Shown here one piece after another: positions 52,361 through 61,489 of a stretch of DNA of 64,000 nucleotides (within the stretch, counting starts at the first letter, position 1; each line of letters begins with the position of its first letter). The DNA is taken from positions 186,001-250,000 of the forward strand of contig JACRDF010000048.1 in NCBI GenBank assembly GCA_016212925.1. Direction: 5' to 3'. The notes below the pieces were generated by a model, which saw nothing but the letters and a program-made list of their open reading frames with translations, did no database searches and was not told where the DNA came from. A program made the translations under genes and the position numbers. The stretch is from Desulfomonile tiedjei (GTDB taxonomy: Bacteria > Desulfobacterota > Desulfomonilia > Desulfomonilales > Desulfomonilaceae).

Positions 52361-54751
52361 GTGTCATTTCTTTTTATCAACGTCAATCACGACGTAGGAT
52401 ATGAATCTTCGGAAAGCATTCCAATTTCTCTTGGATACATTTTGGCTGCTTTGAGAGCCGATGGCTGGGACGGAGTCATACTCGACGACGTCAGGGATAG
52501 GCCGTTGACCCTCAAGAGCCTGGAAAAATGGATCCTCCGCGTTGATCCGATGGTGATAGGGTTCACTGCCTATCAAAGCACGATGAATCGTATTCGCTTC
52601 TTTTGCCGGTACATCAAATCCCGCCATCGCCGGATTCAGATTGTGCTGGGCGGCCCGCAGGCCGCGGTTATGCCGTCAGAGGGTCTGGAGGACCTCGAGG
52701 ATGTGGATGTGCTGGTGCGCGGCGAAGGCGAAATAGTAATGAAAGAAATCGCCCGCGCGCTTAAGTCCGGGAAGGCCCTTGACACAGTTGAAGGCATTAC
52801 ATGCAAGTGCAACGGCGGAATCGCCGACACCGGCTTCGGGCCTGAGCCACCGGAAGATTTGGATGCTTATGCTTCACCATATCTGCTGAACCTGCTGAAC
52901 CTCGCGGGAAAGAATACGGCCATCCTGCTTTCTTCCAGGGGTTGCCGCCACGTTTGTTGGTTCTGCATTACTCCCAAGATATGTAGAGGAAAGATCCGGT
53001 ACCATTCGGTCGATCGGGTGGTCGACGAAATGGAGTTACTGACAGACCAAGGAATCGAACGCATTTGGTTCGCTGACCCTAATTTCACCGACGACCGGGA
53101 AAGAACCGAGAGGCTTTTGCGGGCGAAAATTGACCGCGGAATTGCCACACCATTCTGGTTTCAAACCCGAAGCGACCTCATAGACCCTTCGTTGATGAAA
53201 AAGCTGAAGGCCGCGGGCGCGGACACGATCGCCTTCGGACTGGAGTCAGGAAGCCCGGGCGTGTTGGAAAAGACAAATAAGCGCATCGTCCTAGAACAGT
53301 TGCGCGAGAACATATCAGCGGCTCAATCACTGGGCCTGGAAACCGAACTCTTCTCGGTATTCGGTCTTCCCTACGAAACCGTTGACGACGCCAGGCAAAC
53401 CCTGGAATTCGTGCGCTCTTTGGGCATACCGATCCAATCGAATTCCGGCTCGCAACAAATGCAGCTCTATTTCGGCTCCATATACGAGAAGACACCCGCT
53501 CGTTTTGCAATAAATCCTCTGCCTGCATACAGACCGCGATTCCTATCTGTGGGAGACCGGTACGAAACCGACGCGATGTCGCGGGCCGATCTCCGGAAGG
53601 TCCGCAACATGTGGGCGCTTGCCAACGAACAGCTGGAACGGGATGTCTATTACAAGCAGCGCATCTTCGAGGTTTTGGATTTCCTCCTACAAAATCGCGA
53701 AGACCTTAAAGATGAGCCCGCTTTTCATGCGTATGGCGCCCTTGCCGCAAGCGCAATTGAAGAATTTGATCTGTTGGTCCGGTTCCTTGAAGGCTATGCC
53801 GCCCTTCAGTCAGTAGAAAACTCCGACGTAGAGGAACTTATTTCCGGGCTGAGCTTCTTCAAGGAGGTCGATGAACCTGCCGGGCCGATGGATCGAGTCA
53901 TTTTCGATTCCCGCAGTTGGATTCAAGGTGTCCCCTTTACCGGGATTTCCGGAAAATATTGGGACGTACTGCTGGGTAGAGGACTCTTGCTCCCCTCTTT
54001 TGAGAGCGGGTTTGTCGGAGTGCGACAAGGCGAGGATGCCACGTTCCGTTTCGTCTTTCCGGATGATTATGTCCAGGAGGAGCTGAGAGGACAAGAGGTC
54101 GAGGTCCAAGCTAAGATTCACAAAGTGTTCAAATCTGTGGAAGCCCGAAGCGTGGATGAAGTGAAGAATCTCGGCATGCGTAATCACTATGCATTTAAGG
54201 ACCTGGAACTTTTGCGGGAGCAGAATGAGATCCTTTACTATCTCTCGCTGAGGGACTCTGAACCGGAAGCATTGCTCAAGACGCCGAGCCATTTCCTTAT
54301 GCTGGTCCATTGCCTTGCCAAACTAGGCAAGCAGGAGCAGGTCCGGAGCCTCGCCTCCATGCTGAACGGAAAACCTGCCGCCCTGAACGCTCTTGCCGAC
54401 ACTGTTTCGGCCGCAGGCAAATGCGCATGGGCCGCCGAGTACTATGAGGCTATTTCAAAGGAACTGCCGTCATCGCTCATGAAGATAGTCAGATGTCATC
54501 TCAACTTGGGTGAATCGGAGCGAGCCATGAAGCTCCTCCTGACGATTCCCGAGGGCCCGAGCATTGAATTTCAAGAGACGTTGCTTGAATGTCTTAAGGC
54601 GGCCCAGAGTGATTCGAGCCGCATCCCTTCGCTTGAGCATCACGTATTGAATCTTCGGGTCACGGCCGCTCTTGGACGGGAGGCGGTCTCGCGGTCTTCA
54701 CAACTTTCGGGACCACCGATAGTGCATGGAGCTTCAGAGAATGATTCATAG
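52361..54751 (+). CDS. B12-binding/radical SAM protein fused to FKBP (trigger-factor-like) PPIase domain
   Basis: 796 residues, GTG start after AGGAAGGA. Order: N-terminal cobalamin-binding-like domain (about 1-150; IVLGGPQAAVMPSEGLEDL), radical SAM domain with Cys195-x3-Cys199-x2-Cys202 in GCRHVCWFCIT, GLESGSPGVLEKTNKR and the segment to ~400; a helical linker; an FKBP-type domain (about 510-592) with ISGKYWDVLLGRGLLLPSFE and GVRQGEDATFRFVFPDDYVQ, close in pattern to the PPIase domain of trigger factor; and a C-terminal helical TPR-like region. Radical SAM plus PPIase is unusual and suggests action on a polypeptide. Substrate unknown. Confidence 0.85.
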   Translation: MSFLFINVNHDVGYESSESIPISLGYILAALRADGWDGVILDDVRDRPLTLKSLEKWILRVDPMVIGFTAYQSTMNRIRFFCRYIKSRHRRIQIVLGGPQAAVMPSEGLEDLEDVDVLVRGEGEIVMKEIARALKSGKALDTVEGITCKCNGGIADTGFGPEPPEDLDAYASPYLLNLLNLAGKNTAILLSSRGCRHVCWFCITPKICRGKIRYHSVDRVVDEMELLTDQGIERIWFADPNFTDDRERTERLLRAKIDRGIATPFWFQTRSDLIDPSLMKKLKAAGADTIAFGLESGSPGVLEKTNKRIVLEQLRENISAAQSLGLETELFSVFGLPYETVDDARQTLEFVRSLGIPIQSNSGSQQMQLYFGSIYEKTPARFAINPLPAYRPRFLSVGDRYETDAMSRADLRKVRNMWALANEQLERDVYYKQRIFEVLDFLLQNREDLKDEPAFHAYGALAASAIEEFDLLVRFLEGYAALQSVENSDVEELISGLSFFKEVDEPAGPMDRVIFDSRSWIQGVPFTGISGKYWDVLLGRGLLLPSFESGFVGVRQGEDATFRFVFPDDYVQEELRGQEVEVQAKIHKVFKSVEARSVDEVKNLGMRNHYAFKDLELLREQNEILYYLSLRDSEPEALLKTPSHFLMLVHCLAKLGKQEQVRSLASMLNGKPAALNALADTVSAAGKCAWAAEYYEAISKELPSSLMKIVRCHLNLGESERAMKLLLTIPEGPSIEFQETLLECLKAAQSDSSRIPSLEHHVLNLRVTAALGREAVSRSSQLSGPPIVHGASENDS

Positions 54752-54792
54752 GGAATGTCGTTCTCGAATAAGCAATTGAAGTAAGGAGAGGG

Positions 54793-55629
54793 ATGGATAT
54801 GAGCAGTGAATCATCAGATCGCGGTCTGGTTACCTATCACCGCGAGGATCATGTAGGATTTGTAACACTGAACAGGCCGGACAAGCGTAACGCACTGAAC
54901 CATGCCGTGTGGGAGGCATTGGGTGCGGCCACGGAAATGGCGCGGGAGGACAAGGAAGCCCGGGTGGTCTTATTGTGCGGGGCCGGTAAATCCTTTTGCG
55001 CGGGCCTGGACCTGAGCCCGGAAAACGAGGTGATTTCCACGCTCAGCGGGGAGCCGTCCGCTGCGCAAAAGATGAGCCTCTACAAATCTATAAAGCATAT
55101 TCAGGACATTCATACTCGTTTCGAACGGCTCCCGCAGCCTACTATCGGCTTGATTCACGGGCATTGCCTTGGCGCGGGTCTGGAACTGGCGCTTTGCTGC
55201 GACATCCGCCTTTGCTCGGTGGACACCACGTTTGCAATGCCTGAGGCCAAGCTTGCAATTATCACGGATGTTGGGGGCTTGCAGCGTCTACCCAAAGTAG
55301 TGGGTCCGGGCCACGCCAGGGAAATAGCATTTCGTGGGCACCGATTCGACGCGGAGCGTGCTCTGGCCATAAATCTGGTGAACGACCTCTATCCGGATAA
55401 ACAGACGCTCGATGCAAAGGGCCTCGAAATGGCGCGAGAGATCGCGTCCAACCCGCCTCTTGCCGTTCAGGGAGCCAAGGATGTGTTTCTCTACAATGAG
55501 ACCGTTCCAATAGACCAGGCCCTGGATTATACTGCGGCACGGTCCAGCATGGTCATGCCTTCGGAAGATATCAGGGAGGCAATATCCGCTTACTTGCAAA
55601 AACGCGAAGGCAATTTCAAAGGCGCCTAA
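54793..55629 (+). CDS. Enoyl-CoA hydratase/isomerase family protein, dienoyl-CoA isomerase-like
   Basis: 278 residues, crotonase fold: VGFVTLNRPDKRNALN, KSFCAGLDLS, and IHGHCLGAGLELALCCDIRL (oxyanion hole). Glu151 and Asp159 in MPEAKLAIITDVGGLQRLPK are eight apart, as Glu196/Asp204 in delta3,5-delta2,4-dienoyl-CoA isomerase, so it is more like ECH1 than a hydratase. It should shift double bonds in dienoyl-CoA thioesters. AAGGAG precedes the start. The dienoyl-CoA reductase-like gene follows after 17 bp. Confidence 0.85.
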   Translation: MDMSSESSDRGLVTYHREDHVGFVTLNRPDKRNALNHAVWEALGAATEMAREDKEARVVLLCGAGKSFCAGLDLSPENEVISTLSGEPSAAQKMSLYKSIKHIQDIHTRFERLPQPTIGLIHGHCLGAGLELALCCDIRLCSVDTTFAMPEAKLAIITDVGGLQRLPKVVGPGHAREIAFRGHRFDAERALAINLVNDLYPDKQTLDAKGLEMAREIASNPPLAVQGAKDVFLYNETVPIDQALDYTAARSSMVMPSEDIREAISAYLQKREGNFKGA

Positions 55630-55646
55630 CCAATCAGGAGGGTTCA

Positions 55647-57650
55647 GTGATTACCAAGCTGTTTGAGCCGATAGACGTGGGTCCGATGTCCCTGTCCAAC
55701 AGAGTTGTCATGACCGCCATGCACCTTAATTACACCCCTGGGGGAGCGGTCAACGATCGTTTTATAGATTTTTACGCGGCAAGAGCGCGAGGCGGCGCGG
55801 GCCTGATAATGGTGGGTGGGGCGGAAATCAACGATCAGGCCTCCGGAGTAGACATGATGCTGTCCATCAAGGATGACAAGTATATTCCGGGCTTGAAGAA
55901 GTTTACGGATGCGATTCATCGCGAAGGCGGAAAGACCGCGGTGCAATTGTACATGGCCGGAGCCTATTCTTTTTGCGGCCTCAGCGGTCTGCCGACTCTC
56001 GCGCCTTCGGAATACGTGAGCCACTTCACGCGCCAAAAAACCACGGCCATGACGCTGGAAGACATTCAGCGAGTGCAGGACGACTTTGTCCAGGCTGCGC
56101 GGCGAGCTAAAGAAGCGGGCTTCGACGCGGTGGAAGTGATTGCTTCCGCCGGCTATCTTATATGCCAGTTTCTTTCGCCCGTAACCAACAAGCGCGACGA
56201 CGACTATGGAGGATCTCTGGCAAACAGGATGCGGTTCGGACTGGAGACCATCAGCCGGGTCCAGGAAGAGGCCGGCCCGGATGTGGCCGTTATTGTTCGA
56301 GTAGCAGGAAATGATTTTGTGCCCGGAAGCCATACCAATGCGGAAGCTCGGATTTTTGCCGCGGCCGTGGAGCGGGCAGGAGCGGATTGCATCAACGTCA
56401 CCGGCGGCTGGCATGAAAGCCGCGTGCCTCAAATCACCATGGATCTTCCCCAGGCCGGGTACGTGTACCTGGCCGGAGGCATTAGGAAAAGCGTCGGAAT
56501 ACCCGTAATCGGCTGTAATCGAATCAACGATCCTTATATCGCGGAGGAAGTGCTCAGAGAAGGTATAGCGGACCTCGTGGGGGTTGCCAGGGGATTGATA
56601 ACGGACCCTGAATTCGTCAACAAAGCGCGGGACGGCAGGATTGATGAAATACGCCACTGCGTCGCGTGCAACCAGAGGTGTTTCGACCACGTGTTTCAAT
56701 TGCTGCCGGTCGGGTGCATGGTCAATCCCAGGGCCGGCCGGGAAAAGGAAACAGAGTTCACGGCCGCTGCCGCACCCAAGAAGATCCTGGTGGCGGGAGC
56801 CGGTCCTGCCGGGTGCGAATTTGCTTTGATCGCGGCCCAACGGGGACACAAGGTCATACTATGTGAAAAGGAAGATCGCCTTGGGGGCCAGGTAGCCTGG
56901 GCCGCGGACGTCACACACAAGTACGACTTCCACTACATTTTTGATTACTATGGGGCAGTCCTGCCCAAACACGGTGTCAAGCTTCGCACCGGGGTTGAAG
57001 TCACCCCTGACCTGGTGGCCCAAGAAAAGGCCGACCTGGTGGTAGTGGCTACGGGAGCGGCCCCTTTCAAGCCCCCTATTGAAGCCGTAGAAGCCCCGAA
57101 TGTCTACCAGTCTTGGGATGTGTTAAAGGGCACGGCACAGACCGGCGCATCCGTAGTGGTGGTAGGCGGAGGTTCCGTGGGACTTGAAACGGCTATCTTC
57201 CTTGCCTCCAAAGGAACCATATCGCCTGAGCAGCTTTATTTCCTGACGCTTCACGACGCGGAATCGCCTGAGGTGCTCCGCGATCTTATGGTTAAGGGAA
57301 TCAAAAAGGTCACTGTGATCGAAATGGTTCGGAGGGTCGCGCAGGATGTTGGCCCGTCCACTCGCTGGGTGCTCCTCAAAGAGCTTAAATTGAGGGGCGT
57401 GGAGTTGATAACCGAGGCAAAAATGAAGGACATTTCGCCTGAGCACATAGTTTACACCGACGCTCAGGGCAACGACGTAACTCTACCCGCTGATTCGGTG
57501 GTACTTGCAATGGGATCGCGGCCGGAGAATTCACTGGCCAAGAAACTCGAAGATGCCGGCGTCAAGGTCCGAGTAATCGGCGACGCGAACAAATGCGGCC
57601 GTATCGGCAATGCCATTGACGACGGATTTGATCTCGGGTGCGAGGTGTGA
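55647..57650 (+). CDS. NADH:flavin oxidoreductase/2,4-dienoyl-CoA reductase-like protein
   Basis: 667 residues, GTG start after CAGGAGGG. N-terminal old-yellow-enzyme-like TIM barrel (about 1-330), a 4Fe-4S cluster site Cys338-x2-Cys341-x3-Cys345-x11-Cys357, and a C-terminal FAD/NAD(P)-binding two-dinucleotide domain with KKILVAGAGPAGCEFALIAA and VVVVGGGSVGLETAIFLA. This architecture is that of FadH and relatives. With the crotonase upstream it forms a dienoyl-CoA processing pair, likely for unsaturated or cyclic acyl-CoAs; exact substrate unknown. Confidence 0.88.
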   Translation: MITKLFEPIDVGPMSLSNRVVMTAMHLNYTPGGAVNDRFIDFYAARARGGAGLIMVGGAEINDQASGVDMMLSIKDDKYIPGLKKFTDAIHREGGKTAVQLYMAGAYSFCGLSGLPTLAPSEYVSHFTRQKTTAMTLEDIQRVQDDFVQAARRAKEAGFDAVEVIASAGYLICQFLSPVTNKRDDDYGGSLANRMRFGLETISRVQEEAGPDVAVIVRVAGNDFVPGSHTNAEARIFAAAVERAGADCINVTGGWHESRVPQITMDLPQAGYVYLAGGIRKSVGIPVIGCNRINDPYIAEEVLREGIADLVGVARGLITDPEFVNKARDGRIDEIRHCVACNQRCFDHVFQLLPVGCMVNPRAGREKETEFTAAAAPKKILVAGAGPAGCEFALIAAQRGHKVILCEKEDRLGGQVAWAADVTHKYDFHYIFDYYGAVLPKHGVKLRTGVEVTPDLVAQEKADLVVVATGAAPFKPPIEAVEAPNVYQSWDVLKGTAQTGASVVVVGGGSVGLETAIFLASKGTISPEQLYFLTLHDAESPEVLRDLMVKGIKKVTVIEMVRRVAQDVGPSTRWVLLKELKLRGVELITEAKMKDISPEHIVYTDAQGNDVTLPADSVVLAMGSRPENSLAKKLEDAGVKVRVIGDANKCGRIGNAIDDGFDLGCEV

Positions 57651-57720
57651 CGCGGTTTTGGGGAATTTTCTTTAGCGGGCCCGCTGATCCGACAAAACAC
57701 ATAGGATAGTTTCAGACAGT
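57651..57720. other. Short intergenic spacer
   Basis: After the dienoyl-CoA reductase gene; no feature recognised before the family A remnant. Confidence 0.3.
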
Positions 57721-58077
57721 CATTGCTGAGGTACAGCCCGAAGTAATCCAATTGCTGGTGGGACCGGCATCTGAAACTGTCTTAGAATTCAAATTTGGGT
57801 GGAAATCGTAGCACGAATGGCCCTCACCCTGTCCCTCTCCCGCGGGGAGAGGGGACTCAAAAAGTGGCTCCTCAAACGCCCCCTCTCCCTCTGGGAGAGG
57901 GTTGGGGTGAGGGTGGTGACCGCAGGCGAACGTCAGTCGTGCCCCGATTTGGAAGTGCTCCCGAATTCTGAGACATTTTCACCTTGCTGGTCATTCTAAT
58001 AGACAGGCTAGAAGCCTGTCCCACCTAACCCCTGTTCCACCGATGGAGATTGCTTCGAGCTTCGCCCTCGCAATGAA
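57721..58077. repeat. Family A palindromic element interrupted by a MITE
   Basis: Left part CATTGCTGAGG...GGTGGGACCGGCAT and right part CTTGCTGGTCATTCTAATAG...GCCTGTCCCACC...GGAGATTGCTTCGAG...CCTCGCAATGA together form a family A element split by the insertion at 57772-57981. Confidence 0.7.
57772..57981. mobile_element. MITE-like element, 210 bp
   Basis: Inverted ends TGAAACTGTCTTAGAATTC (57772-57790) and the inverse of TGAAAATGTCTCAGAATTC (57963-57981), 17 of 19 matching. No reading frame. Inside it carries CCCTCACCC-TGT-CCCTCTCCC and its approximate inverse (57821-57913), another palindromic repeat. Flanked by CT on both sides (57770-57771 region and 57983-57984), a possible 2-bp duplication. 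Confidence 0.7.
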
Positions 58078-58258
58078 ACGTTCATGGGATGCCTCATCAT
58101 GAGGAGGAGCTAAAGGCATGATCCGTTGCAGCAGAAAGTCTCCCCCGTAAGTCATCTATTTGAAAGCAAATTCGGATAGCGCTTGCACAGCGAAGCCTCT
58201 TCAAACAGTTTCAGTGTAACATCTTGAAATAACACGAAACATCGCCCCAGGTTTAAGC
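58078..58258. other. Intergenic region right of the repeat
   Basis: About 180 bp between the family A remnant and the promoter at 58259; no feature recognised. Confidence 0.3.
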
Positions 58259-58287
58259 TTGACACCCCTCGCGGGGTGGCGTAAGAT
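58259..58287 (+). promoter_or_regulatory. Sigma-70-type promoter of the signalling operon
   Basis: TTGACA at 58259-58264 and TAAGAT at 58282-58287, spacer 17 bp; the spacer contains a palindrome (CCCCTCGCGGGG) that could be an operator. About 200 bp upstream of the first gene. The leader between contains GAGGTT/AACCTC and CCTC/GAGG hairpins. Confidence 0.6.
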
Positions 58288-58496
58288 CGAGGGATCTGGC
58301 CTCTGCACTGACGCTGCAATTTCTTAATGTGATTTAGTGGGCTTTGCGTCGACATTCAAGAATTGAATAATGAGGTTATGCGGCAAACCTCGATAAAGAA
58401 CTGGCCTCGAAGAGGTGCGGAGATCAGTCCGGATCGCCCTGCTAGGGGATAGAGACAAACCCAATTGATATTACACCAGGCATCGGGGCAAACCTC

Positions 58497-59510
58497 ATGA
58501 GGGTCCCACCAAGAAGAATCGCGCCCTGGATAGTTGTTTTTTCCGCTCTGTGCCTTGTGGTGTTCCTGTTCCAGGTTTATCGGGAGCAGCCTCGGAGCGT
58601 CGATGGCCGGACGGAGGACCTTCGTTTAGGGATCTATCGGTATACTACGTCAGCGTTGCTGCTAATCGCTGAAGATCAAGGTTTGTTTGCCCGGAAGGGG
58701 CTCGACGTAAGCAACAAGCATTATGAATACGGAGTGCTGGCAATAAAAGACCTCTTGTCGGGCAACATTGACATCGCGGCTGCGACGGATTCTGTGGCGG
58801 CATGGAGTATTCTCCGAGGCTACGATCTGAAGATCCTGGCCGCGGTGGCCTCAGCCGATCTTCTCAGACTGGTTGGAAGGACCGACAGGGGAATTCGACA
58901 TTGGTCAGACCTCAAAGGCAAGAAGGTCGGACTCACCAAAGGCACCGTGTCCGAGTTCTTTTTCGATCGAGCTTTGACATTCAACAAACTGACGCGTGAC
59001 GATGTTGATTTGATACACCTCGACTCTCCCGCAATTGTGGACTCGATCACAAAAGGTGAGGTGGACGCGGTTGTTGTCTGGAGTCCTCTCGATGAACAGG
59101 CTCAGCAAGGGCTGGAGCACAAGGCTGTTTCCTGGTCGGTGCAGTATGGGCAGGACTACTATTGGGTGCTGCTCTGCAAAAGCGAACTGCTTCAACAACG
59201 CCCTCAAGCGATTGAGCGGCTGTTCGCGGCTTTGGCATTGGCTGAGGATCTCATGGCTTCCAATCAAGCTGAAGCTCAACAGATAGTGGCGCGGCAGCAG
59301 GCAGGTTCCCAGGGACCTGTTGACAAAATGTGGCCCTATCACAAATTGAGGGTTTCTTTGGATCAGCAAATGCTCGTCGCAATGGAAGATGCAGCAAGAT
59401 GGCATATTCTTAGGGGCTACTCTAAAGGTAAGACACCGAATTTTCTCAATTTCATATATTTTGACGGACTGGAAGCGGCAAAACCCGGGACAGTTTCAAT
59501 AGTTCATTAG
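58497..59510 (+). CDS. Periplasmic solute-binding protein (NMT1/SsuA-like) of a signalling operon
   Basis: 337 residues. N-terminal hydrophobic segment (about 11-27), then an ABC-type substrate-binding fold with LLIAEDQGLFARKGLDV, LLSGNIDIAAATDSVAAW and LKGKKVGLTKGTVSEFFFDR, typical of the nitrate/sulfonate/taurine or thiamine-precursor class. There are no permease or ATPase genes nearby; instead it is 4 bp from a sensor kinase. It is probably a ligand-binding partner of that kinase, not a transport component. No lipobox Cys. Confidence 0.8.
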   Translation: MRVPPRRIAPWIVVFSALCLVVFLFQVYREQPRSVDGRTEDLRLGIYRYTTSALLLIAEDQGLFARKGLDVSNKHYEYGVLAIKDLLSGNIDIAAATDSVAAWSILRGYDLKILAAVASADLLRLVGRTDRGIRHWSDLKGKKVGLTKGTVSEFFFDRALTFNKLTRDDVDLIHLDSPAIVDSITKGEVDAVVVWSPLDEQAQQGLEHKAVSWSVQYGQDYYWVLLCKSELLQQRPQAIERLFAALALAEDLMASNQAEAQQIVARQQAGSQGPVDKMWPYHKLRVSLDQQMLVAMEDAARWHILRGYSKGKTPNFLNFIYFDGLEAAKPGTVSIVH

Positions 59511-59514
59511 GAAC

Positions 59515-61023
59515 ATGGTCATGAGTGTTAAGAACCGCTTGCTGATAAGCTCGGCGATTTGTCTGATCCTGGTTCTCGGAGCAGGGCTCATCGTTATATT
59601 CCAGTTCAATGCTGTAGAGGATCAACTGCATCGGTTGAGGACCAACTCCGCTATAGTCAGAAATGTGTTCAATCTCGACATCCTGGCGGACGACTACGCG
59701 AACTACAATGAAGAGCGCCCCGTGGTGCAGTGGAGGCTAACCCACGACACGCTACGGAAGCTCCTACAAGAGGCGGCTGAGAGAAACAGCCATCACCCCG
59801 GAATTTTGAATCGATTGATTGAGAATCATCGCGAGATAGACTCTACATTTTCCGATTTGGTAGGGCTCCACGAAAAGGACTCCTTCCCGCCGGAAGAGTC
59901 CCCGTTGAAGAAGGAAGTGGGACAGAAGTTGAAAGGCTTGCTCTCGGTAAAATTGCAGTCTATGGTTGATCACGCATCCCGTTTAGAGAGCGCCAGCCAA
60001 GCCAAATTGGCGCACAGCCAAAAAGTAGCCACTTTAACTATCATGGTTTTCGTTGCACTGATGGCAGGAATAGCAGTTGGAACTGGCATATACGTTTACA
60101 GGTTGATCATTGCTCCTCTCCAGAAATTGGCCGATGCAGCGGACGTCGTTGGCGCCGGGGTTCTCGATCGTGCTGTGGATGTGACTGGACCGGGGGAGTT
60201 GGGACATTTGGCGAAAGCCTTCAACAGGATGACTGCAAATTTGAAAAAGTCCTATGAGGAGCTGGGCGCAGAGGTGAGTCAGCGAAAGTTGGCAGAGAAG
60301 GTCTTGGCGAAACAGGCCGAAGAGCTGGCTCGCTCCAACAGAGAACTGGGCCAGTTTGCGTATGTGGCTTCTCACGACCTGCAGGAACCGCTGCGCAACG
60401 TAACGAACTGTGTGCAGTTGCTGGAACGTCGATACAAGGATCGAATCGGTCCGGACGCAGTGAAGTTGACTGATTTTGCAGCAGACTCCTGCTCAAGGAT
60501 GAAGACCCTTATAGACGACTTGCTGGAGTTCTCTCGTGTCGGGACCAGAGGCAAGGCGCTGGAGCCCACTGATTGTGAATTGGTTTTGCGGCAGGCCCTT
60601 GCTAACATTGGGTCCCTGATTGACGAATCCCGTGCAGTCATAACCCATGATCCCATGCCCACGTTAAACGCCGATTCTACGCAACTGTCGCAACTGTTTC
60701 AGAACCTTGTTTCCAATGGCATCAAGTTTCGGGGCGAGGAGCCGCCGCGAATCCACGTTTCCGCTGAAAAGAACGATCATGAATGGCTATTTTCTGTCCG
60801 AGACAACGGCATCGGCATAGATCCTCAGTACAATGATCGAATATTTGTCATCTTTCAGCGCCTCCATGCAAAGTCGGATTTTCCCGGCAGTGGCATCGGG
60901 CTCGCAATTGCAAAAAAAATCGTGGAGCGACACGGCGGGCGCATATGGACGGAATCTGCGGGCAAGGGCGGCGCGATATTTTATTTCACCATACCAACCG
61001 GAGTGTATGAGAATGGCCACTGA
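59515..61023 (+). CDS. Membrane sensor histidine kinase
   Basis: 502 residues: TM1 about 9-30, a periplasmic four-helix-bundle-like segment, TM2 about 172-195, HAMP (about 196-250), a coiled coil, HisKA with phospho-His287 in [11 protein letters not shown] (phytochrome-kinase-type H-box), and HATPase_c with [29 protein letters not shown] and [11 protein letters not shown]. Likely senses through the solute-binding protein encoded upstream and passes phosphate to the two regulators downstream. Ends overlapping the next gene. Confidence 0.9.
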   Translation: MVMSVKNRLLISSAICLILVLGAGLIVIFQFNAVEDQLHRLRTNSAIVRNVFNLDILADDYANYNEERPVVQWRLTHDTLRKLLQEAAERNSHHPGILNRLIENHREIDSTFSDLVGLHEKDSFPPEESPLKKEVGQKLKGLLSVKLQSMVDHASRLESASQAKLAHSQKVATLTIMVFVALMAGIAVGTGIYVYRLIIAPLQKLADAADVVGAGVLDRAVDVTGPGELGHLAKAFNRMTANLKKSYEELGAEVSQRKLAEKVLAKQAEELARSNRELGQFAYVASHDLQEPLRNVTNCVQLLERRYKDRIGPDAVKLTDFAADSCSRMKTLIDDLLEFSRVGTRGKALEPTDCELVLRQALANIGSLIDESRAVITHDPMPTLNADSTQLSQLFQNLVSNGIKFRGEEPPRIHVSAEKNDHEWLFSVRDNGIGIDPQYNDRIFVIFQRLHAKSDFPGSGIGLAIAKKIVERHGGRIWTESAGKGGAIFYFTIPTGVYENGH

Positions 61024-61489
61024 GGGGAAGCTTGGAAAACTTGTCCACATTCTACTGGTGGAGGACAATCTCGTAGATGTAATGGTAACAAAGGAAGCGT
61101 TCGGCGAAGGCAAGGTGGCCAACCAAATTAGCGTAGTGAACGACGGCGTAGAAGCTATGGCATTTCTCCGACGTGAAGGAGAGTATGCAAACGCTCCCCG
61201 GCCTCACTTGATCTTGCTCGATCTAAACCTACCCAGAAAAGACGGCCGGGAGCTACTTGCTGAAATAAAGCAGGACCCAAACCTCAAACGTATACCCGTA
61301 ATCGTTTTGACCACCTCGCAGGATGAACACGACATATGCAAGAGTTATGAACTCCATGCCAATTGCTTCGTCACCAAGCCGGTGACACTCAATGAATTCG
61401 TTTCCGTGGTGAAGGAAATCGAAGGCTTCTGGTTCCAGTTGGTGAAATTACCTCCGGATGGGGACAAGTTATGGATTCCCAAGAAGTGA
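61013..61489 (+). CDS. Single-domain response regulator (Rcp1-like)
   Basis: 158 residues. Receiver with Glu17-Asp18, phospho-acceptor Asp70 in [13 protein letters not shown], Thr in VLTTSQ and Lys in FVTKPV, of the Rcp1 class that partners phytochrome-type kinases. Start at 61013 is favoured by GGAG 9 bp upstream; ATG 61007 is also in frame. Overlaps the kinase by 11 bp and the next gene by 19 bp, so strictly cotranslated with both. Confidence 0.88.
   Translation: MATEGKLGKLVHILLVEDNLVDVMVTKEAFGEGKVANQISVVNDGVEAMAFLRREGEYANAPRPHLILLDLNLPRKDGRELLAEIKQDPNLKRIPVIVLTTSQDEHDICKSYELHANCFVTKPVTLNEFVSVVKEIEGFWFQLVKLPPDGDKLWIPKK

Noticed and set aside
13426-58077. Repeats looked at as CRISPR
   Set aside because: Units are dispersed palindromes of 57-200 bp, not regular direct repeats with spacers; no cas genes.
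58320-58496. GGCAAACC motifs suggesting a cyclic-di-GMP riboswitch in the operon leader
   Set aside because: The rest of the GEMM consensus (paired helices and the second conserved block) is missing; only short hairpins are present.
58497-59510. Call of the binding protein as part of an ABC importer
   Set aside because: No permease or ATPase adjoins and it is 4 bp from a kinase gene.
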